From an uncultured Erythrobacter sp. (GTDB taxonomy: Bacteria; Pseudomonadota; Alphaproteobacteria; Sphingomonadales; Sphingomonadaceae): DNA of 64,000 nt. The translations under genes were made by a program, and so were the position numbers. The stretch's first letter is position 1; every line of letters begins with the position of its first letter. The stretch covers positions 62,001-126,000 of the forward strand of contig CAJXJR010000013.1 of the NCBI GenBank assembly GCA_913055155.1, given 5' to 3'. Shown here one piece after another: positions 1-10,302 of this stretch. The notes beneath the pieces are model-generated. The model saw only the letters and a list, made by a program, of their open reading frames with translations, searched no databases and was not told the origin of the DNA.

Positions 1-160
1 TCGCGAGGAATTCCGCCCCCACGATGATCATCAGGCCCGCCGCGTTGAAGAAGGCAAGGATCAGCCACAGCACGGAATGCACCGGGTTGCGCGCGAAGAT
101 GGTGAACGCCCCGGAGGCGATCATCAGCGCGGCAAAGAGGTAGAAAGCGAAGACGGTCAA
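1..160 (-). CDS. nuoJ: NADH-quinone oxidoreductase subunit J (5' part only)
   Basis: This is the N-terminal 53 codons of a membrane subunit of respiratory complex I; the rest lies beyond the window edge. The reading frame begins with TTG at 160 and gives [20 protein letters not shown], followed by [19 protein letters not shown], which is the typical NuoJ start with two membrane helices. An AAGGGG-like ribosome site lies just upstream. The gene follows nuoI on the same strand after a 30-base gap. The identity rests on family pattern and operon position. The TTG start is my choice because no ATG precedes it in frame near the ribosome site. Confidence 0.85.
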   Translation of the reverse strand, partial: MTVFAFYLFAALMIASGAFTIFARNPVHSVLWLILAFFNAAGLMIIVGAEFLA

Positions 161-190
161 AGTAGGCCCCTTACGAGTCTTGCGGCGCGG

Positions 191-676
191 TTAGCGGTAG
201 GGCGCATCGGCTTCAAGGTTCGCGGCAATCGCCCGCTCCCACTTGTCCCCGTTCGCCAGCAGTTTTGTCTTGTCGTAAAGCAGTTCCTCGCGCGTTTCGG
301 TCGCGTATTCGAAGTTCGGCCCTTCGACGATTGCATCCACCGGGCAGGCTTCCTGGCAGAAGCCGCAGTAGATGCACTTGGTCATGTCGATGTCGTAACG
401 CGTGGTACGGCGGCTGCCGTCGTCGCGCGGTTCCGCCTCGATGGTGATCGCCTGCGCCGGGCACACGGCCTCACACAGCTTGCAGGCGATGCAGCGCTCT
501 TCCCCGTTGGGATAACGGCGCAGCGCATGCTCACCGCGAAAACGCGGGCTGAGCGGGTTCTTCTCGAACGGGTAGTTGATCGTCACCTTGGGCTTGAAGA
601 AGTACTTCAGCGTGAGGGCATGGGCCTTCACGAACTCCCACAGGGTGAAGCTCTTGATGAATTGCGCAGCGGTCAT
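191..676 (-). CDS. nuoI: NADH-quinone oxidoreductase subunit I, 2x[4Fe-4S] ferredoxin-like
   Basis: Peripheral-arm subunit of complex I that carries clusters N6a and N6b and passes electrons towards NuoB. The 161-residue product has two ferredoxin motifs: [12 protein letters not shown] near residue 62 and [12 protein letters not shown] near residue 101. The start ATG at 676 overlaps the nuoH stop by four bases (ATGA), which indicates translational coupling. The length is normal for alphaproteobacterial NuoI. A longer open frame continues upstream through nuoH but has no NuoI-like content, so it was discarded. Confidence 0.97.
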   Translation of the reverse strand: MTAAQFIKSFTLWEFVKAHALTLKYFFKPKVTINYPFEKNPLSPRFRGEHALRRYPNGEERCIACKLCEAVCPAQAITIEAEPRDDGSRRTTRYDIDMTKCIYCGFCQEACPVDAIVEGPNFEYATETREELLYDKTKLLANGDKWERAIAANLEADAPYR

Positions 677-1725
677 GCCGCACCTCCATAGCGGGTCAGC
701 ATCAGCCAACCGGAAATCAGGAACACGAACAGCAGGCTCATCGGCAGGAACACCTTCCAGCCAAGGCGCATAAGCTGGTCGTAGCGGTAGCGCGGCACAG
801 TCGCCATCACCCAGCTGAACATGAAGAAGAAGAAGAACGTCTTGGCGAAGAACCAGATGATCCCCGGCACGGCGTACAGCGGTGCCCAGTCCACCGGCGG
901 CAGCCACCCACCGAAGAACAGCAGCGTGTTGAGGCTGCACATCAGCAGGATGTTGGCATATTCGCCCAGCCAGAACAGCGCGAAGCTCATCGAGCTGTAT
1001 TCGGTCTGGTAACCGGCGACCAGCTCGCTTTCCGCTTCGGTCAGGTCGAACGGCACGCGCTGGGTTTCGGCAAGGCTGGAGATGAAGAACACTACCCACA
1101 TCGGGAACAGCAGCACGTTGAACCAATAGCCGTTCACGAAGCCGAGCCCGTGGCCCTTCTGCGCATCGACAATATCGGAGAGGTTGAAGGTGCCGGCATA
1201 GAGCACCACGCACACCAGGATGAAGCCGATCGAGACTTCGTAGGAAATCATCTGCGCCGCCGCACGCATGGCGGAGAAGAACGGGTACTTCGAGTTGGAA
1301 GCCCAGCCCGACATCGTCACGCCGTAGACCCCCAGCGAGCTGATCGCGAGAATATACAGCAGCCCGACGTTGATATCCGCCAGCACCACGCCCGCATCGA
1401 ACGGGATCACCGCCCAGGCCAGCAGCGCCACCGTAAAGGTGATGATCGGCGCAAGGATGAAGATGCCTTTGTTCGCGGCAGAGGGGATGATGGTTTCCTG
1501 CAGGAACACCTTCAAACCGTCGGCAAACGATTGCAGCAGGCCGAAGGGGCCGACCACGTTCGGGCCCCGGCGCAGGTTGATCGCCGCCCACACCTTGCGG
1601 TCGACATAGATGATCATGGCCACGGCCAGCATCAGCGGCAGGGCAATCAGCAGGATGCCCGCAATCGTCGCGACCACGAAGGCCCAGGTCGGGTCCATGC
1701 CCAGCGAGATGAAGAAGTCGGTCAT
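673..1725 (-). CDS. nuoH: NADH-quinone oxidoreductase subunit H
   Basis: Integral membrane subunit of complex I that helps form the quinone-binding site at the join of the membrane and peripheral arms. The 350-residue protein has about eight hydrophobic helices. It carries the conserved cytoplasmic loop with [20 protein letters not shown] around residue 230 and [16 protein letters not shown] near residue 45. It overlaps nuoG upstream and nuoI downstream by four bases each. Nothing is unusual in length or composition. Confidence 0.98.
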   Translation of the reverse strand: MTDFFISLGMDPTWAFVVATIAGILLIALPLMLAVAMIIYVDRKVWAAINLRRGPNVVGPFGLLQSFADGLKVFLQETIIPSAANKGIFILAPIITFTVALLAWAVIPFDAGVVLADINVGLLYILAISSLGVYGVTMSGWASNSKYPFFSAMRAAAQMISYEVSIGFILVCVVLYAGTFNLSDIVDAQKGHGLGFVNGYWFNVLLFPMWVVFFISSLAETQRVPFDLTEAESELVAGYQTEYSSMSFALFWLGEYANILLMCSLNTLLFFGGWLPPVDWAPLYAVPGIIWFFAKTFFFFFMFSWVMATVPRYRYDQLMRLGWKVFLPMSLLFVFLISGWLMLTRYGGAA

Positions 1726-3713
1726 TCCGCGGCCTCCTTGATCTCTTCACCGTGCAGCAGTTCGGCCGAACATTGCTGCATCACCGTGCTGGCGCGGGCC
1801 ACGGGGTTGGTGAGGTAGAAATCCTTGATCGGGTAGCCGACCGTGCCCGATGCCTTGGCCACCTTGGGCGCCTTCGGCATCGCACCGTAATCGGCAATCT
1901 CGCCTTCGTTGCCCAGTGCGGGCACTTCGGCGGTCATGGCGGCGCGCAGTTCGTGAAAGCTGTCGAAACCGACAGTCACGCCCAGCGCATCGGCCAGCGC
2001 GCGCAGGATCGTCCAGTCTTCGCGCGCATCGCCCGGCGCGAACACGGCCTTGTCGCTCATCTGCACGCGGCCTTCGGTGTTCACGTAGGTGCCGGGCTTC
2101 TCGGTGTAGGCGGCAGCAGGCAGGATGATATCGGCTGCGTGTGCGCCCTTGTCGCCGTGGTGGCCGATATAGACCTTCAGCGAATCCGCGAACTGGCTCC
2201 AGTCGACTTCGTCCGCGCCCAGCGCCAGCACCACCTTGGGCTTGGCCGCCACCAGGTCGGCAATCCCGCCCTTGGTGGCAAAGCCCAGCATCAGCGCGCC
2301 CATGCGGGCAGCGGCAGTGTGCAGCGCGTTGAATTCGGCGCCCAGCTTCTCGGCCACGGCAATCGCCGCACCATGGGCACCGGCAGCAAAACCGCCTGCG
2401 CCCAGTATAACGGCAGACTTGTCCGCACCCTTGAAGGCATCGGTCAGTTCGGCCGGCAGCTTGTCCAGTACGGAAAGATCGTCACCCAGGAAGGTGGCCG
2501 GATAGGTGGTTTCCCACTCAGGCCCGACCACGAAGACCTTGGCCCCGCGCTTTGCCGCCTTGCGCAGGCGCACGTTCACCAGCGGTGCTTCCCAGCGCAC
2601 GTGGCTGCCGATGATGAGGATCGCCTGCGCGTCCTCGATCCCGGCGAAGGTGGAGTTGAAATTGACGGCGGCGAGGTTCGAGACGTCGTAGTCCATGCCC
2701 GTCTGGCGGCTTTCCACCAAGTCGGAACCGCTGGCCTTCAGCAGCGCCTTGGCCGCGAACATGGTTTCGCAATCGACCAGGTCGCCGGCGACGGCAGCGA
2801 TGCTGCCCTGCGGCTTGGCCTGCGCGATCTTCTTGAACGCCTCGTCCCAGCTGGCCGCTTCCAGCTTGCCGCGACGGCGGATGTACACCTTGTCGAGGCG
2901 GCGACGTGTCAGGCCGTCGACCTGGTAGCGCGCCTTGTCGGAGATCCACTCCTCGTTCACGTCATCGTTGATCCGCGGCAGCACGCGCAGCACTTCGCGG
3001 CCACGGCTGTCGATGCGGATGTTGGACCCCACCGCGTCGGACACGTCGATGCCAAGCGTCTTCTTCAGCTCCCACGGGCGGCTTTCGTAAGCGTAAGGCC
3101 CGCTGGTGAGCGCGCCGACCGGGCACAGGTCGATCACGTTGGCCGAAAGCTCATGCTTGGCCGCCTGTTCCAGGTAAGTGGTGATCTGCATGTCTTCGCC
3201 GCGATAAAGCGCGCCGATTTCGTCCACGCCCGCCACTTCTTCGCTGAAGCGCACGCAGCGGGTGCAGTGGATGCAGCGGGTCATGATCGTCTTGATCAGC
3301 GGGCCCATGTTCTTGGAGGTTACCGCGCGCTTGTTCTCGTGATAACGCGATGCGCCGCGGCCATAGGCCATGGCCTGGTCCTGCAGGTCGCATTCGCCGC
3401 CCTGGTCGCAGATCGGGCAGTCGAGCGGGTGGTTGATGAGCAGGAATTCCATCACCCCTTCGCGCGCGGTTTTCACCATCTCGCTGTCGGTGCGGATTTC
3501 CTGGCCTTCGGTGGCGGGCAGCGCGCAAGACGCCTGCGGCTTGGGCGGCCCCGGCTTCACTTCCACCAGGCACATGCGGCAGTTGCCCGCGATGCTCAGG
3601 CGCTCGTGATAGCAGAAACGCGGGATTTCCTTGCCGGCAAGCTCGCAGGCCTGGAGGACGGTCGCGCCGTCCGGAACCTCGATTTCCTGTCCGTCTACGG
3701 TGACTTTAGGCAT
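1722..3713 (-). CDS. nuoG: NADH-quinone oxidoreductase subunit G
   Basis: Large iron-sulfur subunit of the NADH dehydrogenase module. The 663-residue protein has an N-terminal [2Fe-2S] domain (CYHE...GNCRMC around residues 34-49). A His-Cys segment follows ([18 protein letters not shown] near residue 95), then a [4Fe-4S] site ([11 protein letters not shown] near 146). The C-terminal part is a molybdopterin-oxidoreductase-like domain, which is degenerate in complex I. Its start codon shares one base with the nuoF stop (TAATG), so the two are translationally coupled. Confidence 0.97.
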   Translation of the reverse strand: MPKVTVDGQEIEVPDGATVLQACELAGKEIPRFCYHERLSIAGNCRMCLVEVKPGPPKPQASCALPATEGQEIRTDSEMVKTAREGVMEFLLINHPLDCPICDQGGECDLQDQAMAYGRGASRYHENKRAVTSKNMGPLIKTIMTRCIHCTRCVRFSEEVAGVDEIGALYRGEDMQITTYLEQAAKHELSANVIDLCPVGALTSGPYAYESRPWELKKTLGIDVSDAVGSNIRIDSRGREVLRVLPRINDDVNEEWISDKARYQVDGLTRRRLDKVYIRRRGKLEAASWDEAFKKIAQAKPQGSIAAVAGDLVDCETMFAAKALLKASGSDLVESRQTGMDYDVSNLAAVNFNSTFAGIEDAQAILIIGSHVRWEAPLVNVRLRKAAKRGAKVFVVGPEWETTYPATFLGDDLSVLDKLPAELTDAFKGADKSAVILGAGGFAAGAHGAAIAVAEKLGAEFNALHTAAARMGALMLGFATKGGIADLVAAKPKVVLALGADEVDWSQFADSLKVYIGHHGDKGAHAADIILPAAAYTEKPGTYVNTEGRVQMSDKAVFAPGDAREDWTILRALADALGVTVGFDSFHELRAAMTAEVPALGNEGEIADYGAMPKAPKVAKASGTVGYPIKDFYLTNPVARASTVMQQCSAELLHGEEIKEAAE

Positions 3714-5005
3714 TACTCAGCAGCCTCCTGCATCGCGCTTTCGCGTTCGGCGATGCGGCGTTCAAGTTCGGGGCGGAAGTGGCGCAGCAGGCCCTGGATC
3801 GGCCACGCGGCGGCATCGCCCAGTGCGCAGATCGTGTGACCTTCCACCTGCTTGGTGACGGTGTAGAGCATGTCGATCTCCTCGACCGTGGCGTCACCCG
3901 TCTCAAGTCGCTTCATCACGCGCCACATCCAGCCCGTGCCTTCGCGGCACGGCGTACACTGGCCACAGCTCTCGTGCTTGTAGAAATAGGAAATGCGGCT
4001 GATGGCGCGCACGATATCGGTGGACTTGTCCATCACGATCACGCCCGCCGTGCCAAGGCCGGAACCCAGTTCCTTAAGCCCGTCGAAATCCATGTGCGCG
4101 TGGCGGATCTGTTCGGCAGGCACCAGCGGCACGGACGAACCACCGGGGATCACCGCCAGCAGGTTGTCCCACCCGCCGCGAATACCACCGCAATGCTTCT
4201 CGATCAGCTCCTCGAAGGTGATGCTCATCGCCTCTTCGACGACGCACGGATTGTTCACGTGGCCGCTTATCTGGAACAGCTTGGTGCCCTTGTTCCCCTC
4301 TCGCCCGAAGCTGGCGAACCATTCCGCGCCGCGCCGCAGGATGGTGGGCACAACGGCAATCGATTCCACGTTGTTCACCGTGGTCGGGCAACCATACAGG
4401 CCGGCACCCGCCGGGAACGGCGGCTTCAGGCGCGGCTGGCCCTTCTTGCCTTCAAGGCTCTCGATCATCGCGGTTTCCTCACCGCAGATGTAGGCGCCTG
4501 CCCCGCGGTGCATGAACACGTCGAAGTCGTAGCCCGAACCGCTGGCGTTCTTGCCGATCAGCCCGGCTTCGTAGGCTTCGTCGATGGCGGCCTGCAGCAC
4601 TTCGGCCTCGCGGATATATTCACCGCGAATGTAGATGTAGGCCGCGCGTGCACGCATGGCATAGCCAGCACACAGCGCGCCTTCGATCAGCTTGTGCGGA
4701 TCGTGGCGGATGATCTCGCGGTCCTTGCACGAGCCGGGCTCGGATTCGTCGGCATTGATGACCAGGAAGCTGGGACGACCGTCCTTGCTTTCCTTGGGCA
4801 TGAACGACCACTTCATCCCGGTGGGGAAGCCCGCCCCGCCCCGGCCACGCAGGCCCGATGCCTTGATGACCTCGATGATGTCGTCCTGCGACTTCGCAAT
4901 CAGGCCCTTGGTATCGTCCCAATCGCCGCGCTTGCGGGCAGCATCCAGGTTCCACGGCTGGAAGCCGTAGACATTGGTGAAGATACGATCCTTGTCAGCC
5001 AGCAT
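3713..5005 (-). CDS. nuoF: NADH-quinone oxidoreductase subunit F (FMN/NADH site)
   Basis: NADH-oxidising flavoprotein subunit of complex I, 430 residues. It has the glycine-rich FMN/NADH motif [10 protein letters not shown] near residue 51 and the cluster N3 motif [14 protein letters not shown] near residue 345. An in-frame ATG exists at 5032. I chose 5005 because GGAGG lies eight bases upstream of it and because the protein then begins [14 protein letters not shown], as in homologues. The start lies inside the 3' end of the small membrane ORF at 4995-5156. Confidence 0.96.
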   Translation of the reverse strand: MLADKDRIFTNVYGFQPWNLDAARKRGDWDDTKGLIAKSQDDIIEVIKASGLRGRGGAGFPTGMKWSFMPKESKDGRPSFLVINADESEPGSCKDREIIRHDPHKLIEGALCAGYAMRARAAYIYIRGEYIREAEVLQAAIDEAYEAGLIGKNASGSGYDFDVFMHRGAGAYICGEETAMIESLEGKKGQPRLKPPFPAGAGLYGCPTTVNNVESIAVVPTILRRGAEWFASFGREGNKGTKLFQISGHVNNPCVVEEAMSITFEELIEKHCGGIRGGWDNLLAVIPGGSSVPLVPAEQIRHAHMDFDGLKELGSGLGTAGVIVMDKSTDIVRAISRISYFYKHESCGQCTPCREGTGWMWRVMKRLETGDATVEEIDMLYTVTKQVEGHTICALGDAAAWPIQGLLRHFRPELERRIAERESAMQEAAE

Positions 5006-5156
5006 GTGCCAGGCCTCCACCATAGAAAACAAACACGGCCACAGCGGCCAGGATTACGGCCAGCGCGATGGTTCTCACCACGCCTTTCAGCACCTTCCAC
5101 GCCACGGCGATCAGCACGACGGCAATCAGGATGGGGATGATTTGTTCGATCACCAT
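4995..5156 (-). CDS. small single-pass membrane protein between nuoE and nuoF
   Basis: A 53-codon frame, [20 protein letters not shown] followed by [10 protein letters not shown] and a second hydrophobic stretch [16 protein letters not shown]-like segment, so one or two membrane helices with a basic loop between. It overlaps the nuoE stop by seven bases and contains the nuoF start, so it fills the nuoE-nuoF gap in a translationally coupled way. A GGGGTGA ribosome-site-like sequence abuts the ATG. I do not recognise a family. It may be an accessory or assembly factor of complex I, which is inference from position only. Confidence 0.7.
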   Translation of the reverse strand: MVIEQIIPILIAVVLIAVAWKVLKGVVRTIALAVILAAVAVFVFYGGGLAHAG

Positions 5157-5818
5157 TCACCCCGATAATCGTAGTTTTCGGTGACCATGTCCTTCAATGT
5201 TGTCGGCCCGCCCGCAGGTTCGCTGGTGTGACGACCCGGCTCCTGCGTGCCGGTCTTCGGCTGCTCACCCGCAGCCAGCGCATCGAGCACGGAATCGAGC
5301 CGCTCTGCGGTCAGGTCTTCGTAGTTGTCGTCGTTGATCTGCACCATCGGCGCGGTGGCGCAGTTGCCCATGCATTCCACCTCGGTAAACGACCACAGGC
5401 CATCGTCGGACACGTGCCCGGCCTTCATTCCGCGCTTCTTGCAGGCGGCGATGATATCGTCACTGCCGCGCAGCATGCACGGCGTGGTGCCGCATACCTG
5501 AACGTGGAATTTGCCCACGGGTTCAAGGTTATACATGGTGTAGAAGGTGGCGACCTCCAGCACGCGGATGATCGGCATGCCGAGATATTCGGCGACATAT
5601 TCCATCACCGGCAGTGGCAGCCAGCCCTGCGTATCGGTTTCCGCACCCACCTGCCGCTGGGCGAGGTCCAGCAGCGGCATCACCGCGCTTTTCTGGCGGC
5701 CTTCGGGATATTTCTTGATGTGCCAGTCGGCCTTTGCACGGTTTTCCTCCGTGAAAGTCCAGCCACCCCAGCGCTCGCGCAGTTCGGGGGTATCGGCAGC
5801 GATCTTACGAGCGGCCAT
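5150..5818 (-). CDS. nuoE: NADH-quinone oxidoreductase subunit E
   Basis: Thioredoxin-fold [2Fe-2S] subunit (24 kDa type) of the NADH dehydrogenase module, 222 residues. The cluster ligands are visible as CGTTPCMLRG near residue 108 and ECMGNCATAPMVQI near residue 149. The protein has a C-terminal extension of about 40 residues rich in Pro, Thr and Gly that ends YDYRGEW. Such tails are seen in alphaproteobacterial NuoE. The gene overlaps the preceding small ORF (stop at 5805) by 14 bases and the following one by seven. Confidence 0.96.
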   Translation of the reverse strand: MAARKIAADTPELRERWGGWTFTEENRAKADWHIKKYPEGRQKSAVMPLLDLAQRQVGAETDTQGWLPLPVMEYVAEYLGMPIIRVLEVATFYTMYNLEPVGKFHVQVCGTTPCMLRGSDDIIAACKKRGMKAGHVSDDGLWSFTEVECMGNCATAPMVQINDDNYEDLTAERLDSVLDALAAGEQPKTGTQEPGRHTSEPAGGPTTLKDMVTENYDYRGEW

Positions 5819-5993
5819 GCGCCAGCCTCCGTTCGATAAAGCGGCCCACGTAGAGGCCGATCACCGCGGCAAAGGCGGTGGAAAGCACTTCCTTCAGCGT
5901 CACTTCGCCGTGGAACGCCGCGAGGTAAGCGGCGATGGCCGAAGCGAAAGCCGCGAAGGCTGCGATGAAGATGAAGATCTCGCGCAGGATCAC
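5805..5993 (-). CDS. small membrane protein between nuoD and nuoE
   Basis: A 62-residue protein starting [20 protein letters not shown], with two hydrophobic helices separated by a short polar turn (HGEVTLKE) and a basic tail ([12 protein letters not shown]). It overlaps the nuoD stop by four bases (ATGA) and runs 14 bases into nuoE, so it is cotranslated with complex I subunits. No named family is recognised. A link to complex I is inferred from the tight placement. Confidence 0.8.
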   Translation of the reverse strand: MILREIFIFIAAFAAFASAIAAYLAAFHGEVTLKEVLSTAFAAVIGLYVGRFIERRLAHGRS

Positions 5994-7201
5994 CGGTCAC
6001 ACTCCCCGAACACCACGTCGATCGCGCCCAGAATGGCGGTCGCGTCGGGCAGCATGTGGCCCTTGGACATGAAGTCCATAGCCTGCAGGTGCGAGAACGC
6101 CGTCGGGCGGATCTTGCAGCGGTAGGGCTTGTTGGTGCCGTCAGCCACCAGGTACACGCCGAATTCGCCTTTGGGGCTTTCGGTGGCGACGTAGACTTCG
6201 CCCGCAGGCACGTGAAAGCCCTCGGTATAGAGCTTGAAGTGGTGGATCAGCGCTTCCATCGACTGCTTCATCTCGGCGCGCTTGGGCGGCGAGACCTTGC
6301 GATCATCCGAAGCGATCGGGCCTTCGGGCATTTCCGCCAGGCACTGCTTGATGATGCGGGCCGACTGGTAGACTTCCTGCACGCGCACCATGAAACGGTC
6401 GTAGCAGTCCGAATTGGTGCCCACGGGAATGTCGAAATCCATCCGGTCGTACACATCATACGGCTGGCTCTTGCGCAGGTCCCACGGAATGCCGGCAGCG
6501 CGGATCATCGGGCCGGAGAAGCCCCACTTGATCGCGTCTTCCTTGCTCACCACGGCAATATCGACGTTGCGCTGCTTGAAGATGCGGTTGTCCATGACGA
6601 GGCTCATCGCATCGCCGAACAGTTCGGGCAGGCGACCGTCCACCCAGTCGCCGATATCGGTCAACAGCTTCAGCGGCACGTCCTGGTGCACACCGCCGGG
6701 ACGGAACCAGGCCGAGTGCATGCGCGCGCCGGACGCGCGTTCGAAAAAGTTGAGGCAATCCTCGCGCAGTTCGAACACCCACAGGTTGGGCGTCATCGCG
6801 CCCACGTCCATCACGTGCGCGCCGATGTTGAGCATGTGGTTGCAGATGCGCGTCAGCTCGGCGAACAGCACGCGCAGGTACTGGGCACGCTCGGGCACCT
6901 CGACGTTCAGCAGCTTTTCCACCGCCAGCACGTAGGCATGCTCCATGCCCAGCGGCGAGCAGTAGTCGAGCCGGTCGAAGTACGGCAGCGCCTGCAGGTA
7001 GGTCTTGTACTCGATCAGCTTCTCGGTGCCGCGATGCAGCAGGCCGACGTGCGGATCGATACGCTCGATGATCTCGCCGTCCAGCTCCATCACCATGCGC
7101 AGCACGCCGTGCGCGGCCGGGTGCTGCGGGCCGAAGTTGATGGTGTAGTTGGTGATTTCCTCACCAGAGGTGGTGAGGGCCTTGTCTTCGACCAGGCTCA
7201 T
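5990..7201 (-). CDS. nuoD: NADH-quinone oxidoreductase subunit D
   Basis: The 49 kDa-type subunit lining the quinone site, 403 residues. The start at 7201 ([15 protein letters not shown]) overlaps the nuoC stop by four bases. Signature segments are [14 protein letters not shown] near residue 22, [13 protein letters not shown] near residue 47, and the C-terminal DVVFGECDR. NuoC and NuoD are separate genes here, not fused as in some gammaproteobacteria. Confidence 0.97.
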   Translation of the reverse strand: MSLVEDKALTTSGEEITNYTINFGPQHPAAHGVLRMVMELDGEIIERIDPHVGLLHRGTEKLIEYKTYLQALPYFDRLDYCSPLGMEHAYVLAVEKLLNVEVPERAQYLRVLFAELTRICNHMLNIGAHVMDVGAMTPNLWVFELREDCLNFFERASGARMHSAWFRPGGVHQDVPLKLLTDIGDWVDGRLPELFGDAMSLVMDNRIFKQRNVDIAVVSKEDAIKWGFSGPMIRAAGIPWDLRKSQPYDVYDRMDFDIPVGTNSDCYDRFMVRVQEVYQSARIIKQCLAEMPEGPIASDDRKVSPPKRAEMKQSMEALIHHFKLYTEGFHVPAGEVYVATESPKGEFGVYLVADGTNKPYRCKIRPTAFSHLQAMDFMSKGHMLPDATAILGAIDVVFGECDR

Positions 7202-7956
7202 TCGCCGTCCTCCTTGTCCTTGTCGTCCATGGCGGGCGGATCGGCATCGGTCTCGTCTGCCGCCTCGTCGTCGGTCTTCTTGCCGGCACCGGTCTGCTTT
7301 GCGCTTTCGGTGGTCTTGGGCTTGTCGACTTCGGGCGCTTCCGCCTTCTCGTCGCCCGGCAGCACATAATCCGCGCCTTCCCATGGCGAGGTGAAGTCGA
7401 AGGTGCGGAAATCCTGCGCCAGCTCGACGGGTTCGTAGACCACGCGCTTTTCCTCTTCGGAATAGCGCAATTCGGTGTAGCCGGTCAGCGGGAAGTCCTT
7501 GCGGAAGGGATGCCCTTCGAAGCCGTAGTCGGTCAAGATGCGGCGCAGGTCCGTGTTGCCGTCGAACATCACGCCGTACATGTCGAACACTTCGCGCTCG
7601 AGCCAACCGGCGACCGGCCACAGCGTGGTGACGGTGGGCACCGGGGTATCCTCGGCCGCGATCACCTTCACCATCACGCGATGGTTCTTGGTCAGGCTCA
7701 GCAGCATGTAGACAACTTCGAAGCGTTCGGCGCGGCTGGGATAGTCGACCCCGGCCATTTCCATCAGCTGCTGGTAGTCGTGATCGTCACGCAACATGCG
7801 CAGCGCGTGCTCGATCTGGTCGCGCTTCACTTCGATGATGATCTCGCCGTTCGCCTCGCGCGCCTCGACGACCATGTCGCCCAACGCACCGGTCAGCGTG
7901 TCGAGCACGCCTTCGTTCGAGGCAAAGCGCGGGGCGGAGTGCAGGACCTTGCTCAT
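7198..7956 (-). CDS. nuoC: NADH-quinone oxidoreductase subunit C with acidic tail
   Basis: The 30 kDa-type subunit of the peripheral arm, 252 residues from the ATG at 7956, which overlaps the nuoB stop by four bases. The core carries [20 protein letters not shown] and [19 protein letters not shown], which are diagnostic for NuoC. After the core there is a low-complexity C-terminal tail of roughly 40 residues rich in Lys, Asp, Glu and Ala, ending DKDKEDGE. This tail is longer and more charged than in the minimal family and is probably disordered. Confidence 0.96.
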   Translation of the reverse strand: MSKVLHSAPRFASNEGVLDTLTGALGDMVVEAREANGEIIIEVKRDQIEHALRMLRDDHDYQQLMEMAGVDYPSRAERFEVVYMLLSLTKNHRVMVKVIAAEDTPVPTVTTLWPVAGWLEREVFDMYGVMFDGNTDLRRILTDYGFEGHPFRKDFPLTGYTELRYSEEEKRVVYEPVELAQDFRTFDFTSPWEGADYVLPGDEKAEAPEVDKPKTTESAKQTGAGKKTDDEAADETDADPPAMDDKDKEDGE

Positions 7957-8504
7957 CGTTCGATCGTCCCCTCGCGGCGGATCTTCCGCTGCAACTGCAT
8001 CACGCCGTAAAGCAGCGCTTCGGCCGTCGGCGGGCAGCCGGGAATGTAGATGTCCACCGGCACGATGCGGTCGCAGCCACGCACCACCGAATAGCTGTAG
8101 TGATAGTAGCCGCCACCATTGGCGCAGCTGCCCATCGAGATCACGTATTTCGGCTCCGACATCTGGTCGTAGACGCGGCGCAGCGCGGGGGCCATCTTGT
8201 TGCACAGCGTGCCGGCCACGATCATCACGTCCGACTGGCGCGGGCTGGCGCGCGGGGCGACGCCGAACCGCTCCATGTCATAGCGCGGCATGTTCACGTG
8301 GATCATCTCCACCGCGCAGCAGGCGAGGCCGAAAGTCATCCACCACAGCGAACCCGTGCGGGCCCACTGGAACAGCTCCTCGGTGCTGGTGACAAGGAAT
8401 CCCTTGTCGTTCACCTCGGTCTGCAAGGCGTTGAAATAGTCCGCGTCGGGCTGCTTTACCTCGCCCGGCTGGGCGGCAGCGGGAAGGCCTTCGTTCAATC
8501 CCAT
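7953..8504 (-). CDS. nuoB: NADH-quinone oxidoreductase subunit B (cluster N2)
   Basis: This subunit carries the terminal [4Fe-4S] cluster N2 next to quinone; 183 residues. Cluster ligands sit in GLACCAVEM (about residue 59), GSCANGGG (about 125) and [10 protein letters not shown] (about 155). I selected the ATG at 8504, with GGGAG about eight bases upstream, over an in-frame ATG at 8525. The start lies ten bases inside the nuoA 3' end, again a coupled arrangement. Confidence 0.96.
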   Translation of the reverse strand: MGLNEGLPAAAQPGEVKQPDADYFNALQTEVNDKGFLVTSTEELFQWARTGSLWWMTFGLACCAVEMIHVNMPRYDMERFGVAPRASPRQSDVMIVAGTLCNKMAPALRRVYDQMSEPKYVISMGSCANGGGYYHYSYSVVRGCDRIVPVDIYIPGCPPTAEALLYGVMQLQRKIRREGTIER

Positions 8505-8869
8505 TCCAGCGCTCCCTTCTTCCATTCATAGGCAAGCCCGATCGCCAGGATGCCGAGGAAAATCATCATGCCGATCCAGCCCGCCCAACCGGTGATGTCG
8601 AGGCTGACCGCCCACGGAAACAGAAAGGCCGCCTCTAGGTCGAACAGCAGGAAGCTGATCGCGACGAGATAGAACTTCACGTCGAACTGGCTGCGCGGGT
8701 CCTCGAACGCGGGAAAGCCGCATTCGTATTCGGTCAGCTTTTCCGCTGCCGGTTGATGCGCGCCGGTCAGGCGCGACACGCCCATGGGCAAGAAAACGAA
8801 CGCTGCCGACAACGCCGCCGCGATGGCGAGGAAGAGCAGGATCGGGAAATATTGGCTGAGATCGACCAA
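8495..8869 (-). CDS. nuoA: NADH-quinone oxidoreductase subunit A
   Basis: Three-helix membrane subunit of complex I, 124 residues, with the family motif YECGFPAF near residue 48 and [20 protein letters not shown] in the second helix. It is the first gene of the minus-strand nuo operon. Upstream, on the minus strand, a weak promoter-like pair (TTGCAT, 17 bases, TAGACG at about 8934 to 8906) could drive the operon. The -10 match is poor and I do not call it as a feature. Confidence 0.97.
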   Translation of the reverse strand: MVDLSQYFPILLFLAIAAALSAAFVFLPMGVSRLTGAHQPAAEKLTEYECGFPAFEDPRSQFDVKFYLVAISFLLFDLEAAFLFPWAVSLDITGWAGWIGMMIFLGILAIGLAYEWKKGALEWD

Positions 8870-8958
8870 GACAGACTCGAAGGGTTGCTGCGGGTTTCGT
8901 GGGCGCGTCTAGGCAATGCGATGCTGCGATGCAAGGCAGTCCGAAGGCCTATTGGCCG

Positions 8959-10233
8959 CTAATCCGTGGGATTCTCCGCAAGTTCGAGACGGCGGATCTG
9001 CGTGGGGCGCAATTGTGCCCCTTCCTTCAGCGCCCCACCCTCGTCGTACAGGTCCCAACTGCCGTTGCCGATGTAGTACAGTGCGCCTTCGAAAATGTCG
9101 CCGCCCAGCGGCTCGGTCCACTCCGGATTCGCCCGTTCGAGCACGCGCATGGCGGTAACGCGGTTGCCATCGTCGGACAGCGCCAGCGCCACGATCCGCA
9201 TCGGCCTGAGGCCGTTCTGCAAGGCGATCAGTTCACCTGCGTGCAGCCATAGCCCGTCGATCCCGTCGAGCAGCATGGGCTCATCTGTTACAAGCCGCGA
9301 GACAGCGCCGGTCTGGGTGTCGATCATGACAAGGCCGTAGCGATAGTCGCTGATGTAGAGGCGCGAGCCGTCCTCGCTGGGCGCGATCCCCTGGGGGGAA
9401 CGCAGGGTTCCGGGCGGGACGAGCACCTCGATGCCGTCGCCGATGCTCTCGCTTTTGTAGACCCCGCCGCCCAGCGGATCGCTGGCGTAGAGGACATCTT
9501 CGCTAAAGAAAGCAATGTCGGACAGCTGCACATGTTCGGGAGCGGCAATCATCACCGGGTCATCATCGTCCTTGATCGCGACGAGGCCCGAAAAAGCCTG
9601 CTCGCCGGCATCCACCATGCCAAGATTGCCCGATGCAACCACGATCCCCTTGCCACGGGCCTGCAAGCCGCTGAGGTTGCCGGTGCTGAGGCGACCGGAA
9701 GGAAACCACCCGTGGCCGTCGTTGAAATAGAGTCGCCGCGAGACCACGGTCGAGACGACAAAACTGCCTTCTTGCGGGATGCCAAGTCCTTCAGGCAGCC
9801 GCGCCTCTGCCGGCAGGGTCGCTACCACTTCGCTAAATCCAGTCGGCAAGGCGTTCAGCTCGTCGGCAGAAAGCCACGGCGGCACCAGCCCGGTCAGCAC
9901 CATGCCCTGCAGGAACTCGCGCGCGGCCGGAGAGAAGGCATAACCTTCTCGCGCCAGTCCCTCGGCAACCGCCAGCGCGTTGCCCCACGATTCGTTGGCC
10001 ACATAGGCATTGAGCAACCGCAGCCGCACAGATGCGGAATTGGGAAAGGCCTCTGCCAGCGCCTGTAATCCGGCGACATCGCCGATTTGGCCGGTGGTCG
10101 CATCGACCGGTCGCCAAGGCTCTGTCACTGGGGCCGTAATGATCGGCGTTTCCGCGGCCTGCGGCGCGGCGCGCCCGGCCAAGCCCAGAGCTGCCACCGG
10201 ATAGATTATGCTGCACCGCACAATCTTGCGCAT
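8959..10233 (-). CDS. secreted beta-propeller-like (SMP-30/NHL-type) protein of unknown function
   Basis: A 424-residue protein with an N-terminal hydrophobic segment (IIYPVAALGLAGRA) that looks like a signal peptide, then a helical part (residues ~45-130, TPR-like spacing). A repeating beta-rich section follows, with blades such as LYISDYRYGLVMIDTQTG and LYFNDGHGWFPSG typical of SMP-30/gluconolactonase or NHL propellers. The start at 10233 was chosen for a GGGGGAG site eight bases upstream; an earlier in-frame ATG at 10263 lacks one. It is divergent from the thiolase gene. The substrate or ligand is not predictable from what I can see. Confidence 0.75.
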   Translation of the reverse strand: MRKIVRCSIIYPVAALGLAGRAAPQAAETPIITAPVTEPWRPVDATTGQIGDVAGLQALAEAFPNSASVRLRLLNAYVANESWGNALAVAEGLAREGYAFSPAAREFLQGMVLTGLVPPWLSADELNALPTGFSEVVATLPAEARLPEGLGIPQEGSFVVSTVVSRRLYFNDGHGWFPSGRLSTGNLSGLQARGKGIVVASGNLGMVDAGEQAFSGLVAIKDDDDPVMIAAPEHVQLSDIAFFSEDVLYASDPLGGGVYKSESIGDGIEVLVPPGTLRSPQGIAPSEDGSRLYISDYRYGLVMIDTQTGAVSRLVTDEPMLLDGIDGLWLHAGELIALQNGLRPMRIVALALSDDGNRVTAMRVLERANPEWTEPLGGDIFEGALYYIGNGSWDLYDEGGALKEGAQLRPTQIRRLELAENPTD

Positions 10234-10302
10234 GACACATTCTCCCCCTACACAGCCCCACATTCACTTCTCTCAATCAAGACCAGCAGAGGCAAGTTTT
10301 CC

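Noticed and set aside
1752-3839. Long plus-strand open frame across nuoG
   Set aside because: It is antisense to nuoG in a GC-rich codon-biased region and shows no protein family content.
8906-8934. Promoter of the nuo operon
   Set aside because: The -35-like TTGCAT is acceptable but the -10-like TAGACG matches the consensus at only three positions; it was mentioned with nuoA but not listed as a feature.
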